Source of the DNA: Microbacterium hydrothermale
Lineage (GTDB): Bacteria > Actinomycetota > Actinomycetes > Actinomycetales > Microbacteriaceae
DNA length: 64,000 bases
NCBI RefSeq assembly: GCF_004854025.1
Contig: NZ_STGM01000005.1
Span: 209,260 to 273,259, forward strand
Reading direction: 5' to 3'
Position 1 is the first letter of the stretch; the number at the start of each line of letters is the position of its first letter. The position numbers and the translations under genes were made by a program. Shown in pieces: positions 7,881 through 16,549 of this stretch. The notes beneath the pieces were generated by a model. That model saw only the letters and a program-made list of their open reading frames with translations, had not been told where the DNA came from and did no database searches.

Positions 7881-8905
7881 CCGGTTTCGTTGGCGTGGAT
7901 GCCATGGTGCGATGGGTCGCCACGCATGGTGCCGAGCGACTCATGACCGACATGGTCGCCTACCTGGAGGCGGACTACCGCCGGTGGCCGTCGTTCGACA
8001 AGGTCGAGCGCATGGCCAGCCACACGCCCTTCGGCGTGATCGAGCTGATGCCCATCAGCGACCCCGACACGTACGCGTTCAAGTACGTGAACGGGCACCC
8101 CTTCAACCCCGGCCGTGGATACCAGACCGTGACCGCGTTCGGCGTGCTCGCCGACGTGCACAACGGCTACCCGGTGTTCCTCTCGGAGATGACGCTGCTG
8201 ACGGCGCTGCGCACGGCCGCGACCTCGGCGATGGTCGCGCGGCGTCTCGCGCGCGCCGACGCATCGAAGATGGCCATGATCGGCGCGGGGAGCCAGGCCG
8301 AGTTCCAGGCCCTGGCCTTCCGTGGCGTGCTGGGCGTCGACCGTCTTCGGGTCTACGACGTCGATCCCGCGGCCACGGCCAAGCTCGTGCGCAACCTCGC
8401 CCCGCTCGGTTTCGACATCGTGGTGTGCGACGCGGCGTCGGAGGCCGCGCGCGGCGCCGACATCGTGACGACCTGCACCGCCGACAAGGCGGCGGCAACC
8501 GTGCTGAGCGACGCCGACGTGGCATCCGGGATGCACATCAACGCGATCGGCGGCGACTGCCCGGGTAAGACCGAACTCGACCCGGCCATCCTCTCGCGCG
8601 GGCCCGTGTTCGTGGAGTACACGCCGCAGACGCGCATCGAGGGGGAGATCCAGCGCGTGGCGGCGGACTTCCCGGTGACCGAGTTCTGGGAGGTGCTCAC
8701 CGACCGGCGACCCGGCCGCACGTCCGACGACCAGGTGACGGTGTTCGACTCGGTCGGTTTCGCGATCGAGGACTTCTCGGCGCTGCGGTTCCTGCGCGAC
8801 AGCGTCGCGGGCACCGAGCTCGCGCTCGAGATCGACCTCGTGGCCGCTCCCGACGACCCGAAGGACCTGTTCGGTCTCGTCGGCTCCCCGGTGCCGGCGC
8901 TGTGA
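7877..8905 (+). CDS. Ornithine cyclodeaminase
   Basis: A 342-residue member of the ornithine cyclodeaminase / mu-crystallin family, close in length to the Pseudomonas enzyme. GAGSQAEFQALAF near residue 139 is the NAD-binding loop, and NAIGGDCPGKTELD near 220 carries the catalytic aspartate of true ornithine cyclodeaminases. VTVFDSVGFAIEDFSALR near 283 is another family motif. The enzyme converts L-ornithine to L-proline and ammonia with catalytic NAD+. The HPFNPGRGYQTVTAFGVLADVHNGYPVFLSEMTLLTALRT region is typical of the subgroup. Overlaps PaiB (ATGA) and the amidohydrolase (GTGA). Related amino-acid dehydrogenases cannot be excluded. Confidence 0.88.
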   Translation: MTGFVGVDAMVRWVATHGAERLMTDMVAYLEADYRRWPSFDKVERMASHTPFGVIELMPISDPDTYAFKYVNGHPFNPGRGYQTVTAFGVLADVHNGYPVFLSEMTLLTALRTAATSAMVARRLARADASKMAMIGAGSQAEFQALAFRGVLGVDRLRVYDVDPAATAKLVRNLAPLGFDIVVCDAASEAARGADIVTTCTADKAAATVLSDADVASGMHINAIGGDCPGKTELDPAILSRGPVFVEYTPQTRIEGEIQRVAADFPVTEFWEVLTDRRPGRTSDDQVTVFDSVGFAIEDFSALRFLRDSVAGTELALEIDLVAAPDDPKDLFGLVGSPVPAL

Positions 8906-10368
8906 GCGCGCTCACCCTGCGCTCCGTCCGTCCGTACGGGGGCGGCGGGCCCGTCGACGTCGTCGTGCGCGACGGTCTGATCGCCGCGATCACCCCGGCG
9001 GGCTCCACGCCGGCCGGTGGCCAGGACGTCGATATGGACGGCCGTTTCGTCGGCCCGGGGCTGTGGGACGCGCACGTGCACTTCACGCAATGGGTCATCT
9101 CCAGCCGTCGCGTCGACGTCGGGGGGACGAACAGCCCCGACGAGGTCGTCGAGATCGTGCGGCGCGCGCTCGCCGCGGGCGCCCCGCGCACCGACGGCGT
9201 GCTCGTCGGCTACGGCTACCGCGACGGGCTATGGACGACCCCGACCTCGTTACGCGCCCTCGACGAGGCGTTCCCCGACGACCCCGTGATGCTCGTCAGC
9301 GGTGACCTGCACGCCGGGTGGATGAACTCGCGCGGTGCCGAGCGTTTCGGTCTGCACCCCGACGCGAGCGGCGTCGTCTCCGAGGCCGACTGGATCGGTT
9401 CCCTGCAGCGCTTCCAGAAAGCGGCCTCCATTCCGATCGAGGCATATCGCGAGGTGGCGGATGCCGCGGCGCGCCGCGGGATCGTGGGGATCGTCGACTA
9501 CGAGAACGTGCCGAACTTCCTCGAGTGGCCCGAGCGGGTCGCCGCCGGCGTCCGCTCGCTGCGGGTCGACGGATCGGTCTGGCCCGACCGGCTCGAGGAG
9601 GCCATCGCCGCGGGACACCGGACCGGCGACCCGCTCGATCGCCACGGCCTCGTGACGATGGGGCGCCTGAAGGTCGTCGTTGACGGCTCCCTCAACACCC
9701 GCACCGCGTGGTGCTGGGACCCCTACCCTGGCGCCGACCCGCACGCCGAGCACGGGTGCGGCGTGCAGAGCGTGCCGGTCGACGAACTGCGCCGCCTGCT
9801 CGTGCGAGCGAGGGCGGGCGGCATCCTGCCCGCCGTCCACGCGATCGGCGACCGCGCCAACACCGAGGTGGTCGAGGTCTTCGAGGAGCTCGGGATGCCG
9901 GGCATCATCGAGCACGCCCAACTCGTCCGCGAGGGGGACTTCGCGCGCTTCCGCGCCGCCGGACTGATCGCCAGCGTGCAGCCCGAGCACGCGATGGACG
10001 ACCGCGATATCGCCGATCTGCATTGGGCTGGGCGCACGGCGCGGGCCTTCGCATTCGGATCGCTCCACCGCTCGGGGGCGGAGCTGCGCCTCGGCTCCGA
10101 TGCGCCCGTCGCGCCCTTGGACCCGTGGCACGCCATCGCGTCGGCCACCACCCGCAGTCGCGGCGACCGTGAGGTGTGGCATCCCGAGCAGCGCCTGCCA
10201 CTCGACGTCGCGCTCGCCGCGAGCAGCCGCACGACGCTGGCCGTCGGGCAGCCGGCCGACCTCGTGGTGGTCGATGCGGATCCCCACGCCTGCGACCGTG
10301 ATGAGCTGCGGGGCATGCTGGTCGCGGCGACCCTGCTGGGCGGGCGGTTCACGCACCGGGCGGTGTGA
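8902..10368 (+). CDS. YtcJ-like amidohydrolase
   Basis: A 488-residue metal-dependent amidohydrolase of the YtcJ/Amidohydro_3 group. DAHVHFTQW near residue 56 gives the HxH metal ligands, VVVDGSLNTRTAW near 256 and VHAIGDRANTEVVEVFEE near 313 are central barrel motifs, IEHAQLVREGDF near 336 adds another histidine, and GSDAPVAPLDPWHAI near 397 holds the final aspartate. The C-terminal beta-sandwich is closed by GQPADLVVVD. It hydrolyses amide or related C-N bonds, possibly releasing an amino acid used by the neighbouring enzymes. GTG start overlapping the previous stop; last gene of the operon, before a long-loop inverted repeat. Confidence 0.85.
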   Translation: MSALTLRSVRPYGGGGPVDVVVRDGLIAAITPAGSTPAGGQDVDMDGRFVGPGLWDAHVHFTQWVISSRRVDVGGTNSPDEVVEIVRRALAAGAPRTDGVLVGYGYRDGLWTTPTSLRALDEAFPDDPVMLVSGDLHAGWMNSRGAERFGLHPDASGVVSEADWIGSLQRFQKAASIPIEAYREVADAAARRGIVGIVDYENVPNFLEWPERVAAGVRSLRVDGSVWPDRLEEAIAAGHRTGDPLDRHGLVTMGRLKVVVDGSLNTRTAWCWDPYPGADPHAEHGCGVQSVPVDELRRLLVRARAGGILPAVHAIGDRANTEVVEVFEELGMPGIIEHAQLVREGDFARFRAAGLIASVQPEHAMDDRDIADLHWAGRTARAFAFGSLHRSGAELRLGSDAPVAPLDPWHAIASATTRSRGDREVWHPEQRLPLDVALAASSRTTLAVGQPADLVVVDADPHACDRDELRGMLVAATLLGGRFTHRAV

Positions 10369-10443
10369 GCCGGTGGCCGCGTGGGGCGGCCACGGCCGGG
10401 GCGACGGCGTCGCGGCGAGGCGACGGCGGCTCGGGGATTGGCG

Positions 10444-10510
10444 CGATAAACGCCGTCTGTGCTCAGACTCGCGGTGTCACGGCGTGTTTCGGCAGGAACG
10501 GCGTTTATCG
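10444..10510. repeat. Long-loop inverted repeat between convergent genes
   Basis: CGATAAACGCCGT at 10444-10456 is perfectly repeated in inverse at 10498-10510, separated by 41 nt. It lies in the 215-nt gap between the amidohydrolase operon and the convergent 2Fe-2S reductase gene. There is no T-tract, so a simple terminator is unlikely; a dispersed intergenic repeat is possible. The rest of the gap shows nothing recognisable. Confidence 0.8.
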
Positions 10511-10583
10511 GCGCTCGGCGGGGCGGCGCGGCGCGGCGCGAACAGCGCGGCGGTCGGGACCGGGAAGACGGAACGCGTCGCGC

Positions 10584-11531
10584 TCAGACGTCGAGCACCA
10601 GCGCCGAGCCCGAGCGCGCGCGCGAGACGCACGCGTAGATCACGCGGGCGTCGTCGTCGACGGTGAGCGAGTCGCGGTGCTCCACCGCGCCGTCGAGCAC
10701 CGGAATCGCGCACGAGCCGCACACGCCGCGCAGGCACGACCCGCTCACCGCGACCCCCGCCCCCTGCAGTGCCTCGCGCAGCGACCGGGCCGCGGGCACC
10801 TCGACGGTGACGCCCGATCGGGCGGCGGTCGCGGTGAAGGACTCGCTCGGGCCGAACTCCCGTTTGCGTGGCTCGAACCGTTCGAGATGGATGCCGGAGC
10901 CCTCGGGCAGCGTGGGGGCGAGGGCGAGCAGCGCGTCGGTGAACCCCGCGGGACCACAGGCGTACACGTCGGTGCCGGGGGCGATCGCGCCGAGGACCGC
11001 GGGGAGGTCGAGGCGGCCGTGCTCGCCGCTGATGTGCATGCGCGCGCGCTCGCCCAGGGCGGCGATCTCGTCGGCGAACGCGACCCCGTCGCGCGAGCGG
11101 GCGGCGACGATCATGCGCCAGTCCGCACCGGTGGACGCCAGGTGTCGCGCCATCGCGAGGATCGGCGTCACCCCGATCCCGGCGGCCAGCAACAGGTACG
11201 CCGGGGCCTCGCCCAGCTCGAAGAGGTTGCGGGGCGGCCGGACCCAGACCGTGCCGCCCTCGCGGAGGAACGCGTGGATGTAGTGCGACCCCCCGCGCGA
11301 CAGTTCCTCGCGGCGCACGGCGATGCGATACGACGCGGTGTCGGCCGGGTCGCCGCAGAGCGAGTACTGCCGCTCGTGTCGGGTGATGAGCTGCAGGTCG
11401 ACGTGTGCTCCCGGCTGCCACGCCGGGAGGGGGGAGCCGTCGGCGTTCTGCATCCGGATGCTGACGATGTCGGGCGTCTCTCGGGTGATCTCCCGGACCA
11501 CCAGGGGCATCAGCCCTTCGCGGGTGCGCAT
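10584..11531 (-). CDS. PDR/VanB-type ferredoxin reductase with C-terminal 2Fe-2S domain
   Basis: A 315-residue phthalate-dioxygenase-reductase-like protein. RQYSLCGDP near residue 53 is the flavin motif, AAGIGVTPILAMARHL near 116 the NAD(P)H loop, and CGPAGFTDALL near 192 closes the reductase. The C-terminus holds a plant-type 2Fe-2S cluster: C-x4-C-x2-C (GSCLRGVCGSC) near 265 and a fourth cysteine in YACVSRA near 298. It normally passes electrons from NAD(P)H to a Rieske oxygenase or demethylase. No oxygenase gene is in this window; the partner may be elsewhere or be the PPOX flavoprotein, whose stop is 1 nt before this ATG. Confidence 0.88.
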   Translation of the reverse strand: MRTREGLMPLVVREITRETPDIVSIRMQNADGSPLPAWQPGAHVDLQLITRHERQYSLCGDPADTASYRIAVRREELSRGGSHYIHAFLREGGTVWVRPPRNLFELGEAPAYLLLAAGIGVTPILAMARHLASTGADWRMIVAARSRDGVAFADEIAALGERARMHISGEHGRLDLPAVLGAIAPGTDVYACGPAGFTDALLALAPTLPEGSGIHLERFEPRKREFGPSESFTATAARSGVTVEVPAARSLREALQGAGVAVSGSCLRGVCGSCAIPVLDGAVEHRDSLTVDDDARVIYACVSRARSGSALVLDV

Positions 11532-11532
11532 G

Positions 11533-12159
11533 TCAGTACAGCGCCCGGTAGGCGCCGGCCATGGCGTCGTCGATCACGTCGCCGACCGCGGCATCCCAGC
11601 CCGAGGTGCTCGCCCAGATCTGGCCAGAAGTCGGTACCTGGGTCGCGAGGTCCTGCATGTCGGCGTCCCACAGGCCGCCGCGCAGGAGAGCCCGGCCGCA
11701 GTGCAGGTACACCTGCTCGATGCGCAGCACGATCGCGAGGTCCGGCACCGTGTGGTCCTGCTCGAGCGTGTGCAGCAGCGTCGGGTCGTCGGTGACGATC
11801 GCGGTGCCGTTGATGCGCAACGTCTCGCTCATGCCGGGCACGAAGCACAAGAGGGCGGCGTGGCCGTTGTCGACGATGTTGCGCATCGAGTCGGCGATCT
11901 TGTTGCCGAGGCGGTCGGGGATCGCGACCGTCCGGTCGTCGATCGCCCGCACGAAGCCGGGGTAGTCGCCGCGCGGCGAATTGTCGCACCGTCCGTCGCG
12001 GTCGGCGGTGGCCAGGGTGGCGAACGGGGAGTGGGCGAGGAAGCGCAGGCAGTTCTCGTCGAGATGGTCGGTGATCTTCTGCAGCGAGGGTCTCTCGGGC
12101 TCGCCCAGCGTGCCGCGGATCTCCTCGAGTCCGAGCGCGCGGAAGTCGGTGGGGAGCAT
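11533..12159 (-). CDS. PPOX-class FMN flavoprotein (MSMEG_1061-like)
   Basis: A 208-residue protein of the pyridoxamine-5'-phosphate-oxidase-like split barrel. Motifs include FLAHSPFATLATADRDGRCDNSPRGDYPGFV near residue 38 and IADSMRNIVDNGHAALLCFVPG near 80, as in the FMN-dependent MSMEG_1061 family. The start at 12159 is preferred because TAGCGT (12172-12167) lies exactly 7 nt upstream, fitting a leaderless message; an in-frame ATG at 12195 would add 12 residues and has no ribosome site either. It is probably co-transcribed with the 2Fe-2S reductase gene 1 nt downstream, suggesting a redox pair. Substrate unknown. Confidence 0.8.
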   Translation of the reverse strand: MLPTDFRALGLEEIRGTLGEPERPSLQKITDHLDENCLRFLAHSPFATLATADRDGRCDNSPRGDYPGFVRAIDDRTVAIPDRLGNKIADSMRNIVDNGHAALLCFVPGMSETLRINGTAIVTDDPTLLHTLEQDHTVPDLAIVLRIEQVYLHCGRALLRGGLWDADMQDLATQVPTSGQIWASTSGWDAAVGDVIDDAMAGAYRALY

Positions 12160-12248
12160 GCGTTCGACGCTACTCGGAGCACGGTCGGCGCTCATCGTCG
12201 TCGGGGCACAGGATCCAGGGGGCGATCTGTGCTTCGGGCACAGGGGTG

Positions 12249-13739
12249 TCAGCGTGCCGATCCGATGAGCCGCACCCGGCACGCCAGTTCGACGGCGAAC
12301 CGGGTGTCGGGGTCGTCGAGGTCGACGTCGAGCAGCTCGCGGACGCGACGGATGCGATAGCCCACCGCGTTCGGATGCAGCATGAGCTCGCGGCCTGCCT
12401 GGGCGAGCGAGTTGCGATTGCCGAGGTACGACAGCAGCGTCCGCACCGCCGTGGCCGAGCGCTCCGGCCCGAGCGCGTCGAGCGGGTGCAGCAGGTCGTC
12501 GAGCAGGTTGCGGCTGACCGGAGAGGCGTAGAAGTCGAGAAGGAGGCGCCGGAGCCCGGTCACGTCGGTGAGCTCGATGGCATCCAGGCGCCCGGCGGCG
12601 ATCGCGGAGTCCGCGGCGACCCGGGCCTCGGCGGCCGACTGTCGGAGCCCGGCGGCGCCCGTCTGGGGTGTGCCGAGACCGACCGTGTACGTCCAGTCGT
12701 CGCCCGCCAGCCGGCGCGCCTGCTCCTGCACGCGCACGATGACGTCGCGGAGGCGCCGCTGGTGATCGCCGGCGCCGTGGTCTTCGCTGCTGACGAGGAT
12801 GACGTCGTCCTGAAGGAACGCGATGTGCCAGAGCTCGTCGCGGTCCTCGATGAGCTGCAGCGTGAACAGCTCGAGGGCCGCCTCCACGAACCGCGGCGCG
12901 CGCAGCCCCGCGTCGATGCGGTGCTGAGGTCGCATCCAGGCCACCGCGTGCGACAGCTGCAGGGGCAGGCCGAGGCGTGCGGCGGGCGCGACGAAGCCGT
13001 CGACACGACCGGCCTCAGCGAGGATCAGCTCGACGATGAGGTCGGCGCGGGACTGGTTGGGGGCGAAGCGGTCCTGCAGGTGCCGCTGCATCGCCCGCGA
13101 TACGAGGGAGGCGACGACGGGCAGCGCCACCGTCGCCGCGGGGTCGGACGTCTCCGCGACGAGCCGGCCGATGGGCACCTCGCCGGCGAAGACGGCGTCG
13201 GCGTCGGTCCACGATGTCGAGGGGTCGTCCTGCACGCGGACCCGCACGCCGAGCGCGGTTCCGGCGGCGTCGAGGATCGCCGCCACGGCGTCGGATGCGC
13301 CGGCCGACGCAGCGGCCGTCGCCTTCTCGACCGCGAAAGCCGCGCGCGTCATCGACTCCGCGGCGCCGCCGCTGATGACGCGGTCGATCGTGACGGCGAG
13401 GTCGGGAGCGCGCGCGGCGAGGGAGACGAGCACGGGCACGCCTCCGCGTTCGGCGAGCACGCTCGCGGTCTCGGCGGGTGCGAAGCCGACTGGCATCACC
13501 AGCCCCGCGAGCCCTCGCGCACTCGCCTGGCGCAGGGCCACGTCGACCAGGTACGACGCGGGCGGGTCCTCGCCCGCGACCACTGCGAGCGTCCCCGCGG
13601 GAAGGGCCGGCAGCTCCGACAAGGCCGCGACGTCGATGCGCTCGATCACGGCGCCGGCGCGGGGGCCGGCGGCGTGATCGACGCCGAGACGTTCGGCCTG
13701 GGAGAGGAGGTCGGCGGTGGTGAGCTGTGCCACGAGCAC
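12249..13739 (-). CDS. PucR-family transcriptional regulator
   Basis: A 496-residue regulator with the PucR layout. The N-terminal purine-catabolism-type domain covers residues 1-125 (LTTADLLSQAERLGVDHAAG), a central variable region follows, then a GGDEF-like/CdaR middle region with VGLGTPQTGAAGLRQSAAEARVAADSA near 365. The C-terminal HTH_30 domain is TLLSYLGNRNSLAQAGRELMLHPNAVGYRIRRVRELL at about 430-470. The GTG start at 13739 is used here; a second in-frame GTG lies at 13733. It diverges from the DUF917/hydantoinase operon by 67 nt, where an inverted repeat overlaps both its own start and the operon -35 box, so it very likely controls both. Confidence 0.88.
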   Translation of the reverse strand: MLVAQLTTADLLSQAERLGVDHAAGPRAGAVIERIDVAALSELPALPAGTLAVVAGEDPPASYLVDVALRQASARGLAGLVMPVGFAPAETASVLAERGGVPVLVSLAARAPDLAVTIDRVISGGAAESMTRAAFAVEKATAAASAGASDAVAAILDAAGTALGVRVRVQDDPSTSWTDADAVFAGEVPIGRLVAETSDPAATVALPVVASLVSRAMQRHLQDRFAPNQSRADLIVELILAEAGRVDGFVAPAARLGLPLQLSHAVAWMRPQHRIDAGLRAPRFVEAALELFTLQLIEDRDELWHIAFLQDDVILVSSEDHGAGDHQRRLRDVIVRVQEQARRLAGDDWTYTVGLGTPQTGAAGLRQSAAEARVAADSAIAAGRLDAIELTDVTGLRRLLLDFYASPVSRNLLDDLLHPLDALGPERSATAVRTLLSYLGNRNSLAQAGRELMLHPNAVGYRIRRVRELLDVDLDDPDTRFAVELACRVRLIGSAR

Positions 13740-13775
13740 AATGTACGCCGATTCCCTGTCGCGTCACCACATTGT
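13738..13775. promoter_or_regulatory. Candidate PucR operator (inverted repeat)
   Basis: ACAATGT (13738-13744) and ACATTGT (13769-13775) form a 7-bp inverted repeat with a 24-nt spacer. One arm overlaps the PucR start codon and the other the -35 box of the divergent operon, the expected placement for an autoregulated divergent switch. Confidence 0.5.
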
Positions 13776-13800
13776 CGGTCGCGCGAGTGCTGCCTAGGGT
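13772..13800 (+). promoter_or_regulatory. Promoter of the DUF917 operon, leaderless
   Basis: TTGTCG (13772-13777), a 17-nt spacer and TAGGGT (13795-13800) form a good vegetative-type promoter. The predicted first base is 13806 or 13807, the A of the ATG, so the message should have no leader; no ribosome site is present. Confidence 0.65.
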
Positions 13801-13806
13801 CATGTC

Positions 13807-14919
13807 ATGGCATCCCCGTCCCTCGTCCCGCCGACCGCGGCGCGCGCCCCCGAGCACGTCACCGCCGACGACATCGCCGCCCTCGCCGCGGGGGCTGCGA
13901 TCTTCGGCACCGGCGGCGGCGGAGCGGTCTACACCTCGCAGCTCACCACCGAACGCGCCATCCGCGAGCACGGACCGGTGCGGCTGCTCTCGGTCGACGA
14001 CCTCGGCCCCGACGACGCGGTCATCATGATGAGCGGCATCGGCGCACCGACGGTCGGCATCGAGATGCTCTCGTCGGTGCAGCAGATCGAGACGCTGCTG
14101 CGCGAGGCCGAGCGCGTCGCGGGACGCAAGATCACCGCGATCATGCCCGCCGAGATCGGCGGCAGCAACGGCGTCTCCCCGGCCGGCTGGGCCGCCCGCC
14201 TCGGCGTCGCGCTCCTGGATGCCGACGGCATGGGCCGCGCGTTCCCCGAGGCGACGATGATCTCCACGAACGTCGCCGGGGTGCCGTGCGACTTCGCGGT
14301 GCTCAGCGATGTCGTCGGTAACGTCGTCACGCTGCGCACCGTCGACCTCGGCTGGCTCGAGCGGCACGCCCGCGCGGTCACCGTCGCCGCGGGCGGCATC
14401 TGCCTCGGCGCCCACTATCTGCTCACCGCCGAGACGGCTCCCGGCGCCGTCATCCCGGGCACGATCAGCACCGCGATCCGCGTCGGTCACGCGCTTCTCG
14501 ACGCCACCGACCCCGTGTCGGCGGTCGCCGCGGAGCTCGATGCCGACGTGCTCATCACCGGCAAGATCGTCGACGTCTCGCGGCGCACCGAGGGGGGCTT
14601 CGTCCGCGGCTCCATCACGATCGGGGGCATCGGCGACGACCGCGGGCGTCTGCAGCGCGTCGAGCTGCGCAACGAGAACCTCGTCGTGCTGGAAGACGGC
14701 GAGGTGCTGGCCACGGTGCCCGACCTCATCACCGTCGTCGACCTCGAGACGGGCCACGCGATCTCCACCGAGATGCTCCGGTACGGCCAGCGCGTGTCCG
14801 TGCTCGCGTGGGCGTGCGACCCGCTGTGGCGCACCGAGCGCGGCCTCGAGCTCGCCGGCCCCCGCGCCTTCGGCTACGACCTGCCCTACGTCCCCTTCGA
14901 GCGGAAGGACGCGCGATGA
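13807..14919 (+). CDS. DUF917 domain protein (S-methyl-thiohydantoin-desulfurase-like)
   Basis: A 370-residue DUF917 protein. The N-terminal glycine-rich motif AAIFGTGGGGAVYTS lies near residue 30, IMMSGIGAPTVGIEML near 75, and ITAIMPAEIGGSNGVSPAGWAARLG near 110. The C-terminal part contains ITGKIVDVSRRTEGGFVRGSI and DLITVVDLETGHAI. To my knowledge Pfam now links this family to S-methyl thiohydantoin desulfurase, and members are often encoded beside hydantoinase/oxoprolinase-like proteins, as here (ATGA overlap). A role in hydantoin-type ring or amide chemistry is therefore likely. The ATG sits at the predicted transcript start. The reaction itself is unproven. Confidence 0.85.
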   Translation: MASPSLVPPTAARAPEHVTADDIAALAAGAAIFGTGGGGAVYTSQLTTERAIREHGPVRLLSVDDLGPDDAVIMMSGIGAPTVGIEMLSSVQQIETLLREAERVAGRKITAIMPAEIGGSNGVSPAGWAARLGVALLDADGMGRAFPEATMISTNVAGVPCDFAVLSDVVGNVVTLRTVDLGWLERHARAVTVAAGGICLGAHYLLTAETAPGAVIPGTISTAIRVGHALLDATDPVSAVAAELDADVLITGKIVDVSRRTEGGFVRGSITIGGIGDDRGRLQRVELRNENLVVLEDGEVLATVPDLITVVDLETGHAISTEMLRYGQRVSVLAWACDPLWRTERGLELAGPRAFGYDLPYVPFERKDAR

Positions 14920-16496
14920 GCGCCGTTCGCGACCTGTCGATCGGCGTCGACGTCGGTGGCACCAACACCGACGCGGTCGTGGTGGATGCCACCGGCTCGG
15001 TCATCGCCTGGACGAAGCAGCCCACGACGGCCGACGTCATCGGCGGCATCCGGGGCGGGATCGCCGCGGTGCTCGCGCAGCTCGGCGACGACCGCGACCG
15101 CGTGTCGCGCGTGATGCTCGGCACGACCCACGCCACCAACGCGATCGTCGCGCGGCGCGGGCTCGACCGGGTCGCGCTCGTGCGCCTCGGGGCGCCCGCG
15201 GCGACCGAGTGGCCCCCGCTCACCGGCTGGCCGGACGACCTCAGCGATCAGGTCCTGGCCGGTGCGGCCATGCTCGGCGGCGGCCACATGGTCGACGGCA
15301 CGCCCATCTCCTCGCTCGACCGCGACGGCATCCGCCGCTTCCTCGACGGTCTGGAGGGCGGTTTCGACAGTGTCGCCGTCTGCGGCATCTTCAGCCCGTC
15401 GTCGCCCGAGCAGGAGCGCGAGGTCGAGCAGCTCGTGCACGATCACCTCGGCGAGGCGGTCCCGGTGTTCCTCAGCCAGGACATCGGCCCCGACGGGCTC
15501 CTCGAGCGCGAGAACGCCACGGTGCTCAACGCCGCCCTACGCGGCGTGGCGAGCGACGTCACGCGCGCGCTCGTCGAGGTCGTCGCGGAGGAGGGCCTCG
15601 ACGTCGCGACGTTCTTCGCGCAGAACGACGGCACGCTCATGTCGCTCGACTACGCCGTGCGCTACCCCGTGCTGACCATCGGCTCCGGGCCGGCGAACTC
15701 CATCCGCGGCGCGGCGTTCCTCTCGGGCGCGCAGAACGCGATCGTCGTCGACGTCGGCGGCACGACCAGCGACCTCGGCGTGCTCGTCGACGGCTTCCCC
15801 CGCGAGTCCACGCTTCCCCGCGACATCGGCGGCGTGCGCACGAACTTCCGCATGCCCGACATCCTCAGCCTCGGGATCGGCGGCGGCACGGTCATCGACC
15901 CGCGCACCGGCGCGGTCGGCCCCCGCTCGGTGGGCTACCGCATCGCCGAGGAGGGGCTGCTCTTCGGCGGCTCCACCGCGACCCTGACCGACGCCGCCGC
16001 GGCGGCCGGCCGCGGCATCCCGGGCCGCTCGCTGCCGACGCTGTCGTCGGGGCAGCGCGACCTGCTGACCCGCGCCCTCGCCCACGCCCACGAGCGCATC
16101 GAGGAGGCCGTCGAGCGTCTGTCGCTCGGCCGGGTCGACCTCCCCCTCGTCGTCGTGGGCGGCGGCGCCCTCCTCGTCCCCGACGACCTGCCGGGTGCCG
16201 GCGACGTCCTGCGCCCCGATCGGGCCGACGTCGCGAACGCGGTCGGTGCGGCCATCTCCCTCGCGGGAGGCCGCGCCGAGCAGATCTCCGACGCCGACGA
16301 CCGGGATGCCGCGATCGCGGCCGCCTCGGAAGCGGCGATCGCCAAGGCCATCCAGGCGGGGGCCGATCCCCTCGCGGTCGAGATCGTCGACGTGCTCGAG
16401 ACGTCGTTGTCGTACACCGCGCGCCCCACGCTCAAGGTCTCGGTGAAAGCGGCTGGGCCCCTGAGTCGCCTAGCGGCGCCCCTCCCCGCGAGCTGA
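14916..16496 (+). CDS. Hydantoinase A / 5-oxoprolinase family protein
   Basis: A 526-residue protein of the HyuA/oxoprolinase A family, which couples ATP hydrolysis to opening of cyclic amides. IGVDVGGTNTDAVVVDATGSVIAWTKQPTT (residues 8-37) is the N-terminal phosphate-binding motif; LGTTHATNAIVARRGLDRVALVRLG near 68 follows. NAIVVDVGGTTSDLGVLVDG near 273 is the second ATP motif, and LVVVGGGALLVP near 410 the adenosine region. The usual B subunit (HyuB) is not encoded nearby; the DUF917 protein takes its place, as in known DUF917-HyuA pairs. Followed after 53 nt by the importer genes, suggesting the ring compound is taken up by that importer. Confidence 0.88.
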   Translation: MSAVRDLSIGVDVGGTNTDAVVVDATGSVIAWTKQPTTADVIGGIRGGIAAVLAQLGDDRDRVSRVMLGTTHATNAIVARRGLDRVALVRLGAPAATEWPPLTGWPDDLSDQVLAGAAMLGGGHMVDGTPISSLDRDGIRRFLDGLEGGFDSVAVCGIFSPSSPEQEREVEQLVHDHLGEAVPVFLSQDIGPDGLLERENATVLNAALRGVASDVTRALVEVVAEEGLDVATFFAQNDGTLMSLDYAVRYPVLTIGSGPANSIRGAAFLSGAQNAIVVDVGGTTSDLGVLVDGFPRESTLPRDIGGVRTNFRMPDILSLGIGGGTVIDPRTGAVGPRSVGYRIAEEGLLFGGSTATLTDAAAAAGRGIPGRSLPTLSSGQRDLLTRALAHAHERIEEAVERLSLGRVDLPLVVVGGGALLVPDDLPGAGDVLRPDRADVANAVGAAISLAGGRAEQISDADDRDAAIAAASEAAIAKAIQAGADPLAVEIVDVLETSLSYTARPTLKVSVKAAGPLSRLAAPLPAS

Positions 16497-16549
16497 CCCT
16501 GCACCACACCTGCACCACCGATGCTTCACCCGATTGAAGGAGCAAGGCA

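Noticed and set aside
10444..10510. Ordinary Rho-independent terminator
   Set aside because: The 41-nt loop and lack of a T-tract do not fit, although a role in 3' end formation is not excluded.
12246..14321. A 691-codon plus-strand frame across the PucR gene
   Set aside because: Antisense shadow; the minus-strand PucR frame has clear domains.
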